Assembly: GCA_003353785.1 (NCBI GenBank)
Contig: PIVX01000018.1
Coordinates: forward strand, 1 to 34,039
Source: Gammaproteobacteria bacterium
GTDB taxonomy: Bacteria; Pseudomonadota; Gammaproteobacteria; PIVX01
Length of the DNA: 34,039 nt
Direction: 5' to 3'
Shown here one piece after another: positions 1 through 8,857 of the stretch. How positions within the stretch are numbered: position 1 is the first letter of the stretch; every line of letters begins with the position of its first letter. The position numbers and the translations under genes are program-made. Under the pieces are notes generated by a model. That model was given only the letters and a program-made list of their open reading frames with translations, had not been told where the DNA came from and did no database searches.

Positions 1-1146
1 TTAATAGCTAGTATTTCTATAGGTGAACTGCAAACAAGTAATGGGATAATAACTCCTAAATCAATAAAATCTCCAACCAAGCAGCCGCCTGAGCCTAAGA
101 ATGAAGATCCTCAAAATGAAGAGCCTCAAAATGATGAGCCTAAGGATGAAGATCCTCAAAATGATGAGCCTAAGAATGAAGATCCTCAAAATGAAGAGCC
201 TCAAAATGAAGAGCCTAAGAATGAAGATCCTCAAAATGAAGATCCTAAGGATGAAGATCCTAAGGATGAAGATTCTAAAGATAAAGCACCTAAAATCAAA
301 CTTCCTGAAAATAATGCTACTCGTAAGATGCCTGGTTTAGCTGATGCATTAAAACTTAGATCTAAAAAGTTTAGACAGAGAAATAAATCTAATGTTAACA
401 AAGATTCTAGTAATAAAAACTCTACTAAATCTACTAAATCTACTAAAATTAAAGTGCCTGAGAATAATGTTTCTAAAAAGATCCCTGATTTAAAAATGGC
501 AATTAAAAACCAAAGCCGAAAGCTTAAGAAAACTAACTTGAGAAAAGTTAATGGTAGATTAAAGCAAAATTCTCTTAAGAAGAATAAATATACTCTTAAA
601 GAAGAAGCTAAGAAAAGACTTGCGCGCAGAAAATCTAATATAGGCAATACTAAAGCTCCTCTAGTAAGTGTTCAAGACAAGCTTATAGATCGTATTTTTA
701 AAATAAGAGCATTACAAAATAATCAGGAGCTTTTCGCTGATAGTGATTCTAGTGATGAGGAAAGCGATGATGATTATTGGAATGATTATTACGATAATAA
801 ACCGAAACAACCAATAAACATAATAGTAATTAACAATACGAAAGACGGTAAAAATGATAAGAAAAGACGTCCATCGCTCGCTGGTAATGTTATGACTAAA
901 AATACTGTTAAGGAAATTAATAAAAGTAAGAAGAATAATGGTAAACGTAATCTGTTGCTAGAATCAATTAAGAAACCTGGGAATAAGGTTAAGAATAACA
1001 ACCCTAAGAATAACAAGCCTAAGAATACGGTTAATAATTTTCTTGGAAATGGTACGGCTACAGTACTTAATAATTTTCAAAAATTTATGGTAGAAAGTGA
1101 TGATGATAGTAGTAGTGATAGTAGTTGGGGCAGTGAGAGTGATTAG
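1..1146 (+). CDS. Repeat-rich, charge-segregated protein, 5' end outside the window
   Basis: Frame 1 is open from the first base to a TAG at 1144-1146, giving 381 visible residues; the true start lies upstream. I do not recognise the protein. The visible part has four zones: about 31 ordinary residues, an acidic proline-rich tract of twelve pentapeptides P-[KQ]-[ND]-[ED]-[ED], a long basic Lys/Asn-rich zone, and acidic serine/aspartate clusters, one near residue 250 and one forming the C-terminus (ESDDDSSSDSSWGSESD). No enzyme motif or membrane segment is visible. The composition implies a largely disordered protein. A secreted or surface role is possible but cannot be shown without the N-terminus. 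Starting at the internal ATG at 328 would exclude the repeats; since the repeats keep the same frame, one longer gene is more likely. Confidence 0.75.
   Translation, partial: LIASISIGELQTSNGIITPKSIKSPTKQPPEPKNEDPQNEEPQNDEPKDEDPQNDEPKNEDPQNEEPQNEEPKNEDPQNEDPKDEDPKDEDSKDKAPKIKLPENNATRKMPGLADALKLRSKKFRQRNKSNVNKDSSNKNSTKSTKSTKIKVPENNVSKKIPDLKMAIKNQSRKLKKTNLRKVNGRLKQNSLKKNKYTLKEEAKKRLARRKSNIGNTKAPLVSVQDKLIDRIFKIRALQNNQELFADSDSSDEESDDDYWNDYYDNKPKQPINIIVINNTKDGKNDKKRRPSLAGNVMTKNTVKEINKSKKNNGKRNLLLESIKKPGNKVKNNNPKNNKPKNTVNNFLGNGTATVLNNFQKFMVESDDDSSSDSSWGSESD
94..273 (+). repeat. Twelve tandem 15-bp repeats encoding P-[KQ]-[ND]-[ED]-[ED]
   Basis: Twelve contiguous 15-bp units of the form cct-(aag/caa)-(aat/gat)-(gaa/gat)-(gat/gag) run from 94 to 273, followed by one degenerate unit at 274-288 that begins with Ser. 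The unit is a multiple of three, so copy-number change would lengthen or shorten the protein without breaking the frame. Units differ by only a few bases, which suggests recent slippage or unequal exchange. Confidence 0.9.
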
Positions 1147-1303
1147 TTGCTTAAATTTAGCTTTGCTATATATTGATTTTTACTAATTATAACTATCAAT
1201 ACTTAAATACTGTTTTACAGGTTATTTATTAAAGTAAAATCCCTGATAGCTTATTATTCCTAAGCTATGATATATTCTAACATTCGATATGGAACATGAA
1301 TGT

Positions 1304-2863
1304 ATGAAAACAAAACAGAGTTCTTTGCTAAGTTCCGTTAGCATATTTTCCTTGATGACTTTTATTTCTAGGATTTTCGGATTTATTCGAGATATTGTAA
1401 TAGCTAGTGTATTTGGTGCCAATTATTTAGTTGACGCTTTCTCTGTAGCTTTTAAGATCCCAAATTTTATGAGAAGACTAGTGGCAGAAGGTGCTTTTAC
1501 CCAAGCATTTTTGCCGATCTTATCTGAGTATCAAAAAACTAGGAGTGAATTAGAAATTAAACAATTTACGGGCCGAGTTGGTGGCACTTTAGCGGGCGCT
1601 ACTTTTACTATTGCTGTAATTGGCATGTTATGTGCTCCTATTCTGGTATCTATATTTGCACCAGGTTTTTTTAATGATGAAAGTGCTGATCGGTATTTTT
1701 ATGCTACTAATTTTTTAAGAGTAACTTTTCCTTATCTATTTTTTATCTCTTTAACTGCCTACTATGGCGCTATACTAAATGCTTACGGATATTATGCAGC
1801 GCCAGCATTTGCTCCTGTTTGGCTAAATATATCAATGATCCTAGGTGCTTTATATTTATCAGGATTCTTTGAGGTAAGTATTTGGGGATTAGTATGGGGG
1901 GTATGTATTGCCGGAATTGCTCAGTTTATATTTCTATTATTTTTTATTTACCAGAAAGGATTATTGCCTAAGTTTAGATTAAAGTTAAATGATCCTGGAG
2001 TTATTAGAATTTTAGGAGCAATGGTTCCTGCTTTATTAGGAGTTTCGGTTGCTCAACTTAATTTAATGATGGATACAATTTTTGCATCATTCTTAGTTAG
2101 TGGTAGTGTATCTTGGTTATATTATTCAGATAGGCTAGTAAATTTTCCATTGGGTATTATGGGAGTAGCTTTATCTACGGTAACTATTACTAAATTATCT
2201 AGAAGTTATGCTAGTAAAAGCGGTAAAATGTTTAGTAGTATTTTACATTGGTCAACTCAGATGACTTTACTAAGTTCCATCCCTTCTATGTTTGGCCTTG
2301 CATTTTTAGCTAGTCCTATTTTATTAACATTATTTTTTAGAGGTAATTTTACTGAATTTGATGTATTAATGACTAGCAAAAGTTTAGTGATGTTTAGTTT
2401 TGGGTTGCCTGCATTTATGCTGGTTAAGATCTTAGCTTCAGCTTTTTATGCACAAAAAGATTACAAGACTCCTGTAAAAGTTGGCATGATTGCAATTTTA
2501 GTTAATTTTGTATTAAATCTAATATTAATTAAACCATTGGCACATGCAGGATTGGCATTATCTACTTCAATTGCAGGATATGTAAATGCTATTCTCTTGT
2601 TAGTGAATTTGCGCAAAACTTCTATATATCTCGAATATAGATATTGGAATATATTTATTAGTAAAATGCTAATATCTGCATTAGTTATGGGTGGATGGTT
2701 ATATGCTTGGAGTCCAGAATATGATATCTGGATGAGCTATTCTAATTTAGAAAAGATATGTCAACTTTTATATTTAATCTGTTCTTCTGTGGTTATGTAT
2801 ACTATTGCATTAATCATCTGTGGGTTTAGATATGCTGATATTAAAGGGGAAGTAGAGCATTAA
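1304..2863 (+). CDS. murJ: MurJ (MviN) lipid II flippase
   Basis: Inner-membrane flippase that moves lipid II across the membrane for peptidoglycan synthesis. The protein aligns along its whole length with E. coli MurJ and has the usual many hydrophobic segments. The Arg residues of the central cavity are kept: SRIFGFIRD in the first helix, MRRLVAEGAFTQAF, and YYSDRLVNFPLG. Two in-frame starts exist, ATG at 1289 and ATG at 1304. I chose 1304 because GGAA lies about 9 nt before it and the family starts just before this point; 1289 would add five residues. It is followed within 20 nt by ribF, the usual gammaproteobacterial order. Peptidoglycan synthesis therefore appears to be retained. Confidence 0.95.
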   Translation: MKTKQSSLLSSVSIFSLMTFISRIFGFIRDIVIASVFGANYLVDAFSVAFKIPNFMRRLVAEGAFTQAFLPILSEYQKTRSELEIKQFTGRVGGTLAGATFTIAVIGMLCAPILVSIFAPGFFNDESADRYFYATNFLRVTFPYLFFISLTAYYGAILNAYGYYAAPAFAPVWLNISMILGALYLSGFFEVSIWGLVWGVCIAGIAQFIFLLFFIYQKGLLPKFRLKLNDPGVIRILGAMVPALLGVSVAQLNLMMDTIFASFLVSGSVSWLYYSDRLVNFPLGIMGVALSTVTITKLSRSYASKSGKMFSSILHWSTQMTLLSSIPSMFGLAFLASPILLTLFFRGNFTEFDVLMTSKSLVMFSFGLPAFMLVKILASAFYAQKDYKTPVKVGMIAILVNFVLNLILIKPLAHAGLALSTSIAGYVNAILLLVNLRKTSIYLEYRYWNIFISKMLISALVMGGWLYAWSPEYDIWMSYSNLEKICQLLYLICSSVVMYTIALIICGFRYADIKGEVEH

Positions 2864-2881
2864 TGCTTGCATAGATATAAG

Positions 2882-3793
2882 ATGCAGATTATTAGAGGTC
2901 TTAACGGTACATCAAATTTTTTTTTAAACGGGACAGTTCTTACGATTGGTGATTTTGACGGGGTGCATTTAGGACATCATCAGCTTTTAGTTACTGCCTT
3001 AGCACGAGCACGGACATTAAATCTTTTGTCTGTGGTTTTAATATTTGAACCCCAACCTCAAGAATATTTCTCGAAAGAAGAGAAGCCTTTTAGGCTGATT
3101 ACTTTAAAAGATAAGTTAAAATTTTTTGAAGCAATGGGAATAGATTATGTTATTGTACAGAAATTTAATAAGAAATTTTCTGAGCTAACAGCTGAAAAAT
3201 TCATAGAGCAAGTTCTTATTAGAAAATTATATGTAAAGGAAATTATTATTGGATATGATTTTAAATTTGGCTATAAAAGGATAGGTGATTTTTCATTATT
3301 AGCTGAGAGAAGTAAGAAATTTGGCTTTATCGTTAAGCAAATACCTGCTTTTGTTAAAAATGATCAAATTGCTAGTAGTACCTCCATACGCAGGTTATTG
3401 CATTCAGCTAATTTTATTGAAGCTGAGAAACTGCTTGGGAGAAGATATTCTATAGCAGGAGAAATTAAAGATATTAATTATAGTAAATTAGAAAATTTTG
3501 CGATAATTGATTGTAGTGTTGAGAAATGCAAATTTCCTCTTCAGCAGGGCGTTTATAGTGTTTTAATAAATATGGGGAATTATTTTATAGATGGAGCTAT
3601 TTGTATAATAAATAAGATATGTGTAGAAACAGTATATTTGGGAGTATATCCCGTTGATTTACAAAGTAATATACTCGAAAAAAAATTAGAAATACAATTT
3701 AAGCACCAATTAAATACCTTAAAGTCAGGTATTATTAACAGTGAACTAAGTTTACAGACGATAGCTGATATTTTTAGTGAAAATATTAGATAA
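2882..3793 (+). CDS. ribF: RibF: FMN adenylyltransferase with a degenerate riboflavin kinase domain
   Basis: RibF normally makes FMN from riboflavin (C-terminal kinase) and FAD from FMN (N-terminal adenylyltransferase). The N-terminal half is intact: GDFDGVHLGHH at residues 23-33 and SSTSIRR at 165-171. The C-terminal half (from about residue 180) is present in length, but I cannot find the kinase signature GFPTAN, the ANIG-x-RPT stretch or the conserved E-x-H. Only QGVYSV recalls the usual KGVYAV. The protein may thus make FAD from FMN but not FMN from riboflavin. A TTG at 2867 would add five residues; ATG 2882 matches the E. coli start (MQIIRG against MKLIRG). It lies 18 nt after murJ and probably shares its transcript. 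Confidence 0.93.
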   Translation: MQIIRGLNGTSNFFLNGTVLTIGDFDGVHLGHHQLLVTALARARTLNLLSVVLIFEPQPQEYFSKEEKPFRLITLKDKLKFFEAMGIDYVIVQKFNKKFSELTAEKFIEQVLIRKLYVKEIIIGYDFKFGYKRIGDFSLLAERSKKFGFIVKQIPAFVKNDQIASSTSIRRLLHSANFIEAEKLLGRRYSIAGEIKDINYSKLENFAIIDCSVEKCKFPLQQGVYSVLINMGNYFIDGAICIINKICVETVYLGVYPVDLQSNILEKKLEIQFKHQLNTLKSGIINSELSLQTIADIFSENIR

Positions 3794-3797
3794 ACTG

Positions 3798-3826
3798 TTG
3801 GGTAAAGCTTACCATTTTTGTATAAT
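3798..3826 (+). promoter_or_regulatory. Putative sigma-70 promoter of ileS-lspA
   Basis: TTGGGT at 3798-3803 and a perfect TATAAT at 3821-3826 are separated by 17 bp, in the gap between ribF and ileS. The predicted transcript would start about 20 nt before the ileS ATG. Confidence 0.55.
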
Positions 3827-3854
3827 GTATCTTCTGTGGATTAGAGATATTTAA

Positions 3855-6653
3855 ATGAAAGATTATAAAGGCACATTGAATTTACCAAAGACGAATTTTC
3901 CTATGAAAGCTAATTTACCTAATCGGGAACCAGTGATCCTTCAGAAATGGGAGGATATTGATTTATACAAAAAGATCAGAGAACACCGTACTGGTTCAAA
4001 GAAATTTTTATTACATGATGGTCCTCCATATGCTAATGGTAATATTCATATTGGCCATGTGCTTAACAAAACATTAAAAGACATTGTGGTTAAATCTAGG
4101 ACAATGTCAGGATTAGATGCTCCATTTAGACCTGGGTGGGATTGTCATGGGCTACCGATAGAACTTAAGGTAGAGAAAAAATTGGGTAAACCGGGAATAA
4201 AAATTAATAAGCATGATTTTCGTAAAGCCTGTCGAGAATATGCAGCTACACAAATTGATGTTCAACGCGATGATTTTATTCGTTTAGGCGGTTTAGGAGA
4301 TTGGTATGCTCCTTATCTTAGTATGGATTATAAAATTGAAGCTAATACAATTAGGGCTTTAGCAAAAATAGTTGAAAAAGGTTATATTAAAAAAGGCAAT
4401 AAACCAGTTCATTGGTGCTTTGATTGTCAATCATCTCTTGCCGAAGCTGAAGTAGAATACAGTGATAAAACTTCTCCATCTGTTGATGTTAAATTTAGCG
4501 TTGATTCTTTTAAAAATTTCAATATAGAGGATATTAGAAATCATGATCTACCGATATCTTTTGTAATTTGGACTACTACTCCTTGGTCACTATCTTCGAA
4601 TCAAGCTGTTGCATTGAATCCAAAATTTAATTATTCAATTATTAAAATTAATAATGCTGAGTTGGTCGTTGTTGCGACTGAGCTTATTAATGATTTGATG
4701 GATAGATGGGGAATTGAAGTCTATGAGATCTTAACAGATGTTTCCGCAGAAGATTTAGAACATAGCCAACTAACTCACCCTTTTGAAGATAGAACTGTTC
4801 CTATAATTTTATCAGAACATGTAACTTTAGATGCTGGAACAGGAGTAGTGCATACTGCCCCAAGTCATGGTATCGACGATTATGGTATATGTGTTAAATA
4901 TAATATACCTGTACGAAATACAGTAGGTGCTAATGGATGCTACCTTGATGGGGTTCCCCATTTTGCTGGTATCCATGTGTCTAAATCTACTGAACAAATA
5001 TTGAAAGTTCTAAGAGATAAAAAGGCTTTGCTCTATTCAACTCAGTTACAACATAGTTATCCCCATTGTTGGAGGCATAAAACTCCTGTTGTTTATCGAG
5101 CCACTTCGCAGTGGTTTATTAATTTAGAGCATAATAATTTACGAGAAAAAGCATTGAATGTTGTTAAAAATAAGCAGTGGTTACCAAATTGGGGTATGAA
5201 CCGGATGATGGCAATGCTTGAAGGGCGTCCTGACTGGTGTATTTCAAGGCAGGAGCGTGTTTGGGGAGTACCGATGGCATTTGTGGTACATAAAGACACT
5301 GGAGAATTACATCCAGACTGTGTTGGAATTATGCTAAAAGTTGCTGCTCTTATAGAAAAAGATGGAATAGATGCTTGGTACACTGTAAGGCTAGAAGATT
5401 TAGTGGTCGAGGATGTTATTAATTATTACAAGAGTAATGATACTTTGGATGTTTGGTTTAGCTCTGGGGTAACTCACGAATGTGTGCTTGCTAAAGATCC
5501 TCAGCTAGGATTACCAGCTGATTTATATCTAGAGGGCTCTGATCAACATAGAGGGTGGTTTCAGTCATCATTAATAACTAGCATGATTTTACATGATGAT
5601 GCTCCTTATAAAACAGTGTTAACACATGGTTACACTGTGGACTCTTCTGGTAGAAAGATGTCAAAATCATTGGGAAATGTTGTTAATCCGGAAAAAGCTT
5701 TAAAGACTTTGGGGGCTGATATTTTAAGATTGTGGGTAGCAGCAACGGACTACCATAAAGATATGAGTATATCTAATGAGATACTAAAAAGAGTCTCTGA
5801 AGCTTATCGGAGAATAAGAAATACATTAAGATATTTACTCTCAAATTTATATGATTTTGATTTATCAAAGAATGAATTATCATTTGGCGAACTTGTTGAA
5901 TTAGATCAATACATATTATATAAAACTCAAACTTTGCAGTTATCGCTCCAACATCACTATGAGAGCTATCAAATTCATTATATTTATCAAAAAATCCATA
6001 ATTTTTGTACAGTTGACTTGGGAGGTTTTTATTTAGATATTATTAAAGATCGTCAATATACCTGTAAAAGTGATTCTAAGGCTCGTAGATCTTGTCAGAC
6101 AGCAATTTATCATATTGCTCATAGTATGGTTCGCTGGATTGCTCCGATTTTAAGTTTTACTGCAGAAGAAATGTGGGGGTACTTACCTGGAGCTGAGGAG
6201 GATTCTGTATTCATAGGAACTTGGTACAATGGTATAGATGGAATTGTATTTAATGATACGGATGTAAAGTTCTGGAGGTTAATCACTAGTATTCGTGATG
6301 AATGTAATAAAGCTCTTGAGCTTGCTAGAAATAATAATATTATTGGAGCAGCTCTTGAGGCTGAAATTATTTTATATTGTAATAAAGATATTTTAAATAA
6401 GCTATCACGTATACAAAAAGAATTACACTTTATTATGATTGCATCTAAGGTTAGTTTGCAAGAGTTAAGCAATGCTGGAAATCAAACAGATTTAGATGGA
6501 CTTAGAATTGATGTCATTGCTTCTAAAGGGGAAAAATGTGTTAGATGTTGGCATAGGAGTGATGGCATTGGTAATAATGACGAATATCCTAATATTTGTC
6601 CAAGATGCATTGATAATGTTTATAATAATGGAGAAAGTAGATTATTTGCTTAA
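3855..6653 (+). CDS. ileS: Isoleucyl-tRNA synthetase
   Basis: Class I synthetase that charges tRNA-Ile with isoleucine and edits valine. At 932 residues it has the length of the E. coli enzyme. HIGH is at residues 65-68 and KMSKS at 601-605. The CP1 editing region contains the expected threonine-rich WTTTPW. The C-terminal zinc-binding cysteines are present at 895, 898, 915 and 918. The start gives the usual N-terminus (MKDYKGTLNLPKTNFPM). It lies 61 nt after ribF with its own likely promoter and is followed six bases later by lspA, so the two are probably co-transcribed. Nothing appears damaged. Confidence 0.98.
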   Translation: MKDYKGTLNLPKTNFPMKANLPNREPVILQKWEDIDLYKKIREHRTGSKKFLLHDGPPYANGNIHIGHVLNKTLKDIVVKSRTMSGLDAPFRPGWDCHGLPIELKVEKKLGKPGIKINKHDFRKACREYAATQIDVQRDDFIRLGGLGDWYAPYLSMDYKIEANTIRALAKIVEKGYIKKGNKPVHWCFDCQSSLAEAEVEYSDKTSPSVDVKFSVDSFKNFNIEDIRNHDLPISFVIWTTTPWSLSSNQAVALNPKFNYSIIKINNAELVVVATELINDLMDRWGIEVYEILTDVSAEDLEHSQLTHPFEDRTVPIILSEHVTLDAGTGVVHTAPSHGIDDYGICVKYNIPVRNTVGANGCYLDGVPHFAGIHVSKSTEQILKVLRDKKALLYSTQLQHSYPHCWRHKTPVVYRATSQWFINLEHNNLREKALNVVKNKQWLPNWGMNRMMAMLEGRPDWCISRQERVWGVPMAFVVHKDTGELHPDCVGIMLKVAALIEKDGIDAWYTVRLEDLVVEDVINYYKSNDTLDVWFSSGVTHECVLAKDPQLGLPADLYLEGSDQHRGWFQSSLITSMILHDDAPYKTVLTHGYTVDSSGRKMSKSLGNVVNPEKALKTLGADILRLWVAATDYHKDMSISNEILKRVSEAYRRIRNTLRYLLSNLYDFDLSKNELSFGELVELDQYILYKTQTLQLSLQHHYESYQIHYIYQKIHNFCTVDLGGFYLDIIKDRQYTCKSDSKARRSCQTAIYHIAHSMVRWIAPILSFTAEEMWGYLPGAEEDSVFIGTWYNGIDGIVFNDTDVKFWRLITSIRDECNKALELARNNNIIGAALEAEIILYCNKDILNKLSRIQKELHFIMIASKVSLQELSNAGNQTDLDGLRIDVIASKGEKCVRCWHRSDGIGNNDEYPNICPRCIDNVYNNGESRLFA

Positions 6654-6659
6654 ATAGTT

Positions 6660-7172
6660 ATGGAAAATATACTTACAATGCAGCATAGAATATTAAAAAA
6701 TTGTTTGTGGTTAACTTTAGCAATGTTTGTGTTATTAGTTGATCAGTTTACCAAGCTTCTAGCTATTAATTATCTAAGGTTCGGTATAGCTAATTCGCTG
6801 ATGCCAGGACTGAATTTAACTCTAGCTCATAATACAGGGGCAGCATTTAGCCTATTTGATCATGGTAGTGGTTGGCAAATTATAATGTTTACACTATTAG
6901 CAATTATAGTTTCGATATATTTGATTATTTGGCTTGTCAATTCTAAAGAAGAAGAAAATATCAATCGGATAGCAATTTGTCTGATTTTAGGAGGGGCTTT
7001 AGGTAATATGATTGATAGGATTTCTTATGGATATGTTATAGATTTTATCTCTGTATATTATAAAAATTATCATTGGCCTATTTTTAATATCGCTGACTCT
7101 AGTATTACAATTGGTGCCAGTATTCTATTATATGAATTTTTTACCCGCTCTAGATTAAAAAGAAGTGATTAA
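6660..7172 (+). CDS. lspA: Lipoprotein signal peptidase (signal peptidase II)
   Basis: Inner-membrane aspartyl protease that removes signal peptides from diacylglyceryl-modified prolipoproteins. It has four hydrophobic segments and both catalytic aspartates: D128 in VIDFI and D146 in FNIADS, with the conserved GNMIDR before them. The length of 170 residues is normal. It starts six bases after ileS, the classic ileS-lspA pair; a second possible start is ATG 6678 (MQHRILK). No clear Shine-Dalgarno sequence is visible, so translational coupling to ileS is likely. Its presence implies that the cell still processes lipoproteins. Confidence 0.96.
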   Translation: MENILTMQHRILKNCLWLTLAMFVLLVDQFTKLLAINYLRFGIANSLMPGLNLTLAHNTGAAFSLFDHGSGWQIIMFTLLAIIVSIYLIIWLVNSKEEENINRIAICLILGGALGNMIDRISYGYVIDFISVYYKNYHWPIFNIADSSITIGASILLYEFFTRSRLKRSD

Positions 7173-7429
7173 TCATGGAAATCCAATAATTTACACATAA
7201 GTAGCTTAAAAGAATGTGTGCTTTATTTGTAGTATTTTTGTCACTAAAATAATTCATTATGAATAAATTAGTTCATTTTAGGATCAGTACATTTTACTTA
7301 AGTTATAATTTCTGTTATATTTTAATTACCCCATGGAAGATGCACTTAGCAGGGATGCTTTTTAATATTATCAAATAATTTCTAATTAGAATCATAGTGC
7401 TACAAAATGACTATTTCATTTTTACTAAT

Positions 7430-7849
7430 TTATTTCCAACACGTAGATAATGAGCCTGTACCAGAGATTTTCTTCTCTCCAAATTTGGAAATAATTAAAG
7501 TACCGCATTTGATGTCATCAATTGCTTGTTGATTCTGAGGAATAGCCTTTAGAATGTAGTCATGATCCGTTTGATTGATAATTTCTACTTTATACCAATT
7601 TCCTATAGTTATGTTACTGCCTAGTACATCTGTTGCTGGATCTGTATCAATTGTTGCTGATTTATATGTGTTATATTTTGAATAATGTCTTTCCATTGCG
7701 CCAATTAGATTTAATAAAGTAAATTTGGCTTCTGTTCTCTTGGTGGAAATAACATAATTACGATATATAGGATAAGCGAAAATTACTATAATAATTGTAA
7801 CGGTTATAAGAATAATATAATCATAAATCTTAGATCTTTTATTTTTCAC
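7430..7849 (-). CDS. Type IV minor pilin-like (PilE-type) protein lacking the prepilin cleavage motif
   Basis: After a short basic start comes one long hydrophobic helix and then AYPIYRNYV, RTEAKFTLLNL and MERHYSKYNTY, the typical order in PilE-like minor pilins. A C-terminal Cys pair (IKCGTL and LSTCWK) matches the disulfide loop of that family. The prepilin peptidase site is not recognisable: by alignment on AYP, the invariant Gly before the cleavage site is Arg or Lys and Glu5 is replaced by Asp. The start is GTG 7849, chosen because a perfect AGGAGG lies 8 nt before it; an upstream TTG at 7873 would overlap that signal. It follows sppA by 26 nt. It may be an anchored, unprocessed pilin relative or a decaying gene. 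Confidence 0.75.
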   Translation of the reverse strand: MKNKRSKIYDYIILITVTIIIVIFAYPIYRNYVISTKRTEAKFTLLNLIGAMERHYSKYNTYKSATIDTDPATDVLGSNITIGNWYKVEIINQTDHDYILKAIPQNQQAIDDIKCGTLIISKFGEKKISGTGSLSTCWK

Positions 7850-7857
7850 TATAGATG

Positions 7858-7863
7858 CCTCCT
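7858..7863 (-). promoter_or_regulatory. Strong ribosome binding site fixing the pilin-like start
   Basis: On the minus strand AGGAGG lies 8 nt before GTG at 7849. It is among the strongest Shine-Dalgarno sequences in the window and rules out the longer reading frame starting at TTG 7873. Confidence 0.75.
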
Positions 7864-7875
7864 GGCACTGCAATT

Positions 7876-8781
7876 TTATAGCATTTTTAGAGCCTTGAGT
7901 GAGTTAATAATTTTTGTACCAAAATTCATTTGTTCTGTGAATTTAGACCAGTAATTTGGACTATCTGTATAATCAATAATTTCAGGTTGTTCTATTATTT
8001 CTCTTGCGACTTGTCCGGAACTTAAGAAGCCATCGATTATCCCCAATTCTAAAGCTTTTACTCCCGTCCAGTATAATCCTGAGAATAAGTCAGGATCATT
8101 TTTTAATTTATCTTTTCTGCCTATTTTGACGTCTTTAACAAATTGCTCGTGTAATGTATTTAGCATCTCTTTTAATTTTTCTAACTGTTCTGGAACCAAT
8201 GGTGAATATGGATCTAAGTATCCTTTATATTTTCCGGATGTAACCATTCTTCTTTCAATCCCTAATTTTTTCAGTGTGTCAACGAAACCAAATCCATCAT
8301 AAAGTACAGATATAGAGCCAACTAGACTTGCAGGATTTGCATATATTTCATTTGCAGCAGCGGCCACGTAATAAGCGGCAGATGCACAAACTTCTGTACA
8401 AACAGCATAAATTTTCTTCTCTGGGTATTTTCCCTGGAGTCTGCGGATTTCATTGAAAATATAGTCGGCGGTGACTGGGCTACCTCCAGGGCTATTTATT
8501 CTAAGAATGATCCCTTTAGAGTTCTTTGCTGAAAATGCGTTATTAAGTCCGGTCGTAATATTGTCGGAACTATTATCAGCTGACTCAGCAATAACACCGT
8601 CTATTTTGACTAGAGCTGTATGTGGCTTATCAGTTTTTGTCTTATTTTTTTCTCCAGATATTAGAAATAGGAATATGAATAACCAAATGAAAAATAATGT
8701 TTTAAAAAAAATGCTCCAGCGTTTTTTGATTTTTAGAGAATGTAAAATTTCTTTAGCAAGTGCTTCTGATATATCGCTCAT
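7876..8781 (-). CDS. sppA: Signal peptide peptidase SppA, short form
   Basis: Membrane-anchored serine protease of family S49 that degrades cleaved signal peptides. One transmembrane segment lies at about residues 24-42. The catalytic pair is visible: Ser134 in [11 protein letters not shown] and Lys186 in [10 protein letters not shown], 52 residues apart as in the B. subtilis enzyme. The conserved INSPGGSP precedes them. At 301 residues this is the single-domain form, not the roughly 600-residue E. coli form. It is transcribed away from clpB and probably together with the pilin-like gene downstream. Confidence 0.93.
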   Translation of the reverse strand: MSDISEALAKEILHSLKIKKRWSIFFKTLFFIWLFIFLFLISGEKNKTKTDKPHTALVKIDGVIAESADNSSDNITTGLNNAFSAKNSKGIILRINSPGGSPVTADYIFNEIRRLQGKYPEKKIYAVCTEVCASAAYYVAAAANEIYANPASLVGSISVLYDGFGFVDTLKKLGIERRMVTSGKYKGYLDPYSPLVPEQLEKLKEMLNTLHEQFVKDVKIGRKDKLKNDPDLFSGLYWTGVKALELGIIDGFLSSGQVAREIIEQPEIIDYTDSPNYWSKFTEQMNFGTKIINSLKALKML

Positions 8782-8796
8782 ATTTTGTTATTTCAT

Positions 8797-8824
8797 CTTG
8801 AAAAAATTTAATTTGCCTCAATAT
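8797..8824 (+). promoter_or_regulatory. Putative sigma-32 (heat-shock) promoter of clpB
   Basis: CTTGAAA at 8797-8803 is a perfect match to the sigma-32 -35 consensus. CCTCAATAT at 8816-8824, 12 bp further, resembles the -10 consensus CCCCATNT. It lies 33 nt before clpB, a known heat-shock gene. Confidence 0.5.
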
Positions 8825-8857
8825 ATAAGTAGTATAAAGCTAAATGAGGTATTTGTC

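Noticed and set aside
94..273. Tandem repeats as a CRISPR array
   Set aside because: The 15-bp units have no spacers and are in frame within a coding sequence.
101..340. Plus-strand reading frame of 79 codons full of Met-Lys-Ile-Leu repeats
   Set aside because: It is the repeat region of the real frame-1 gene read in another frame.
1147..1303. Promoter for murJ
   Set aside because: Several TTGCT- and TATA-like words are present but none has acceptable spacing.
8471..8857. N-terminal extension of ClpB
   Set aside because: It overlaps sppA on the other strand and has no match to the family; ATG 8858 has a ribosome binding site and the usual N-terminus.
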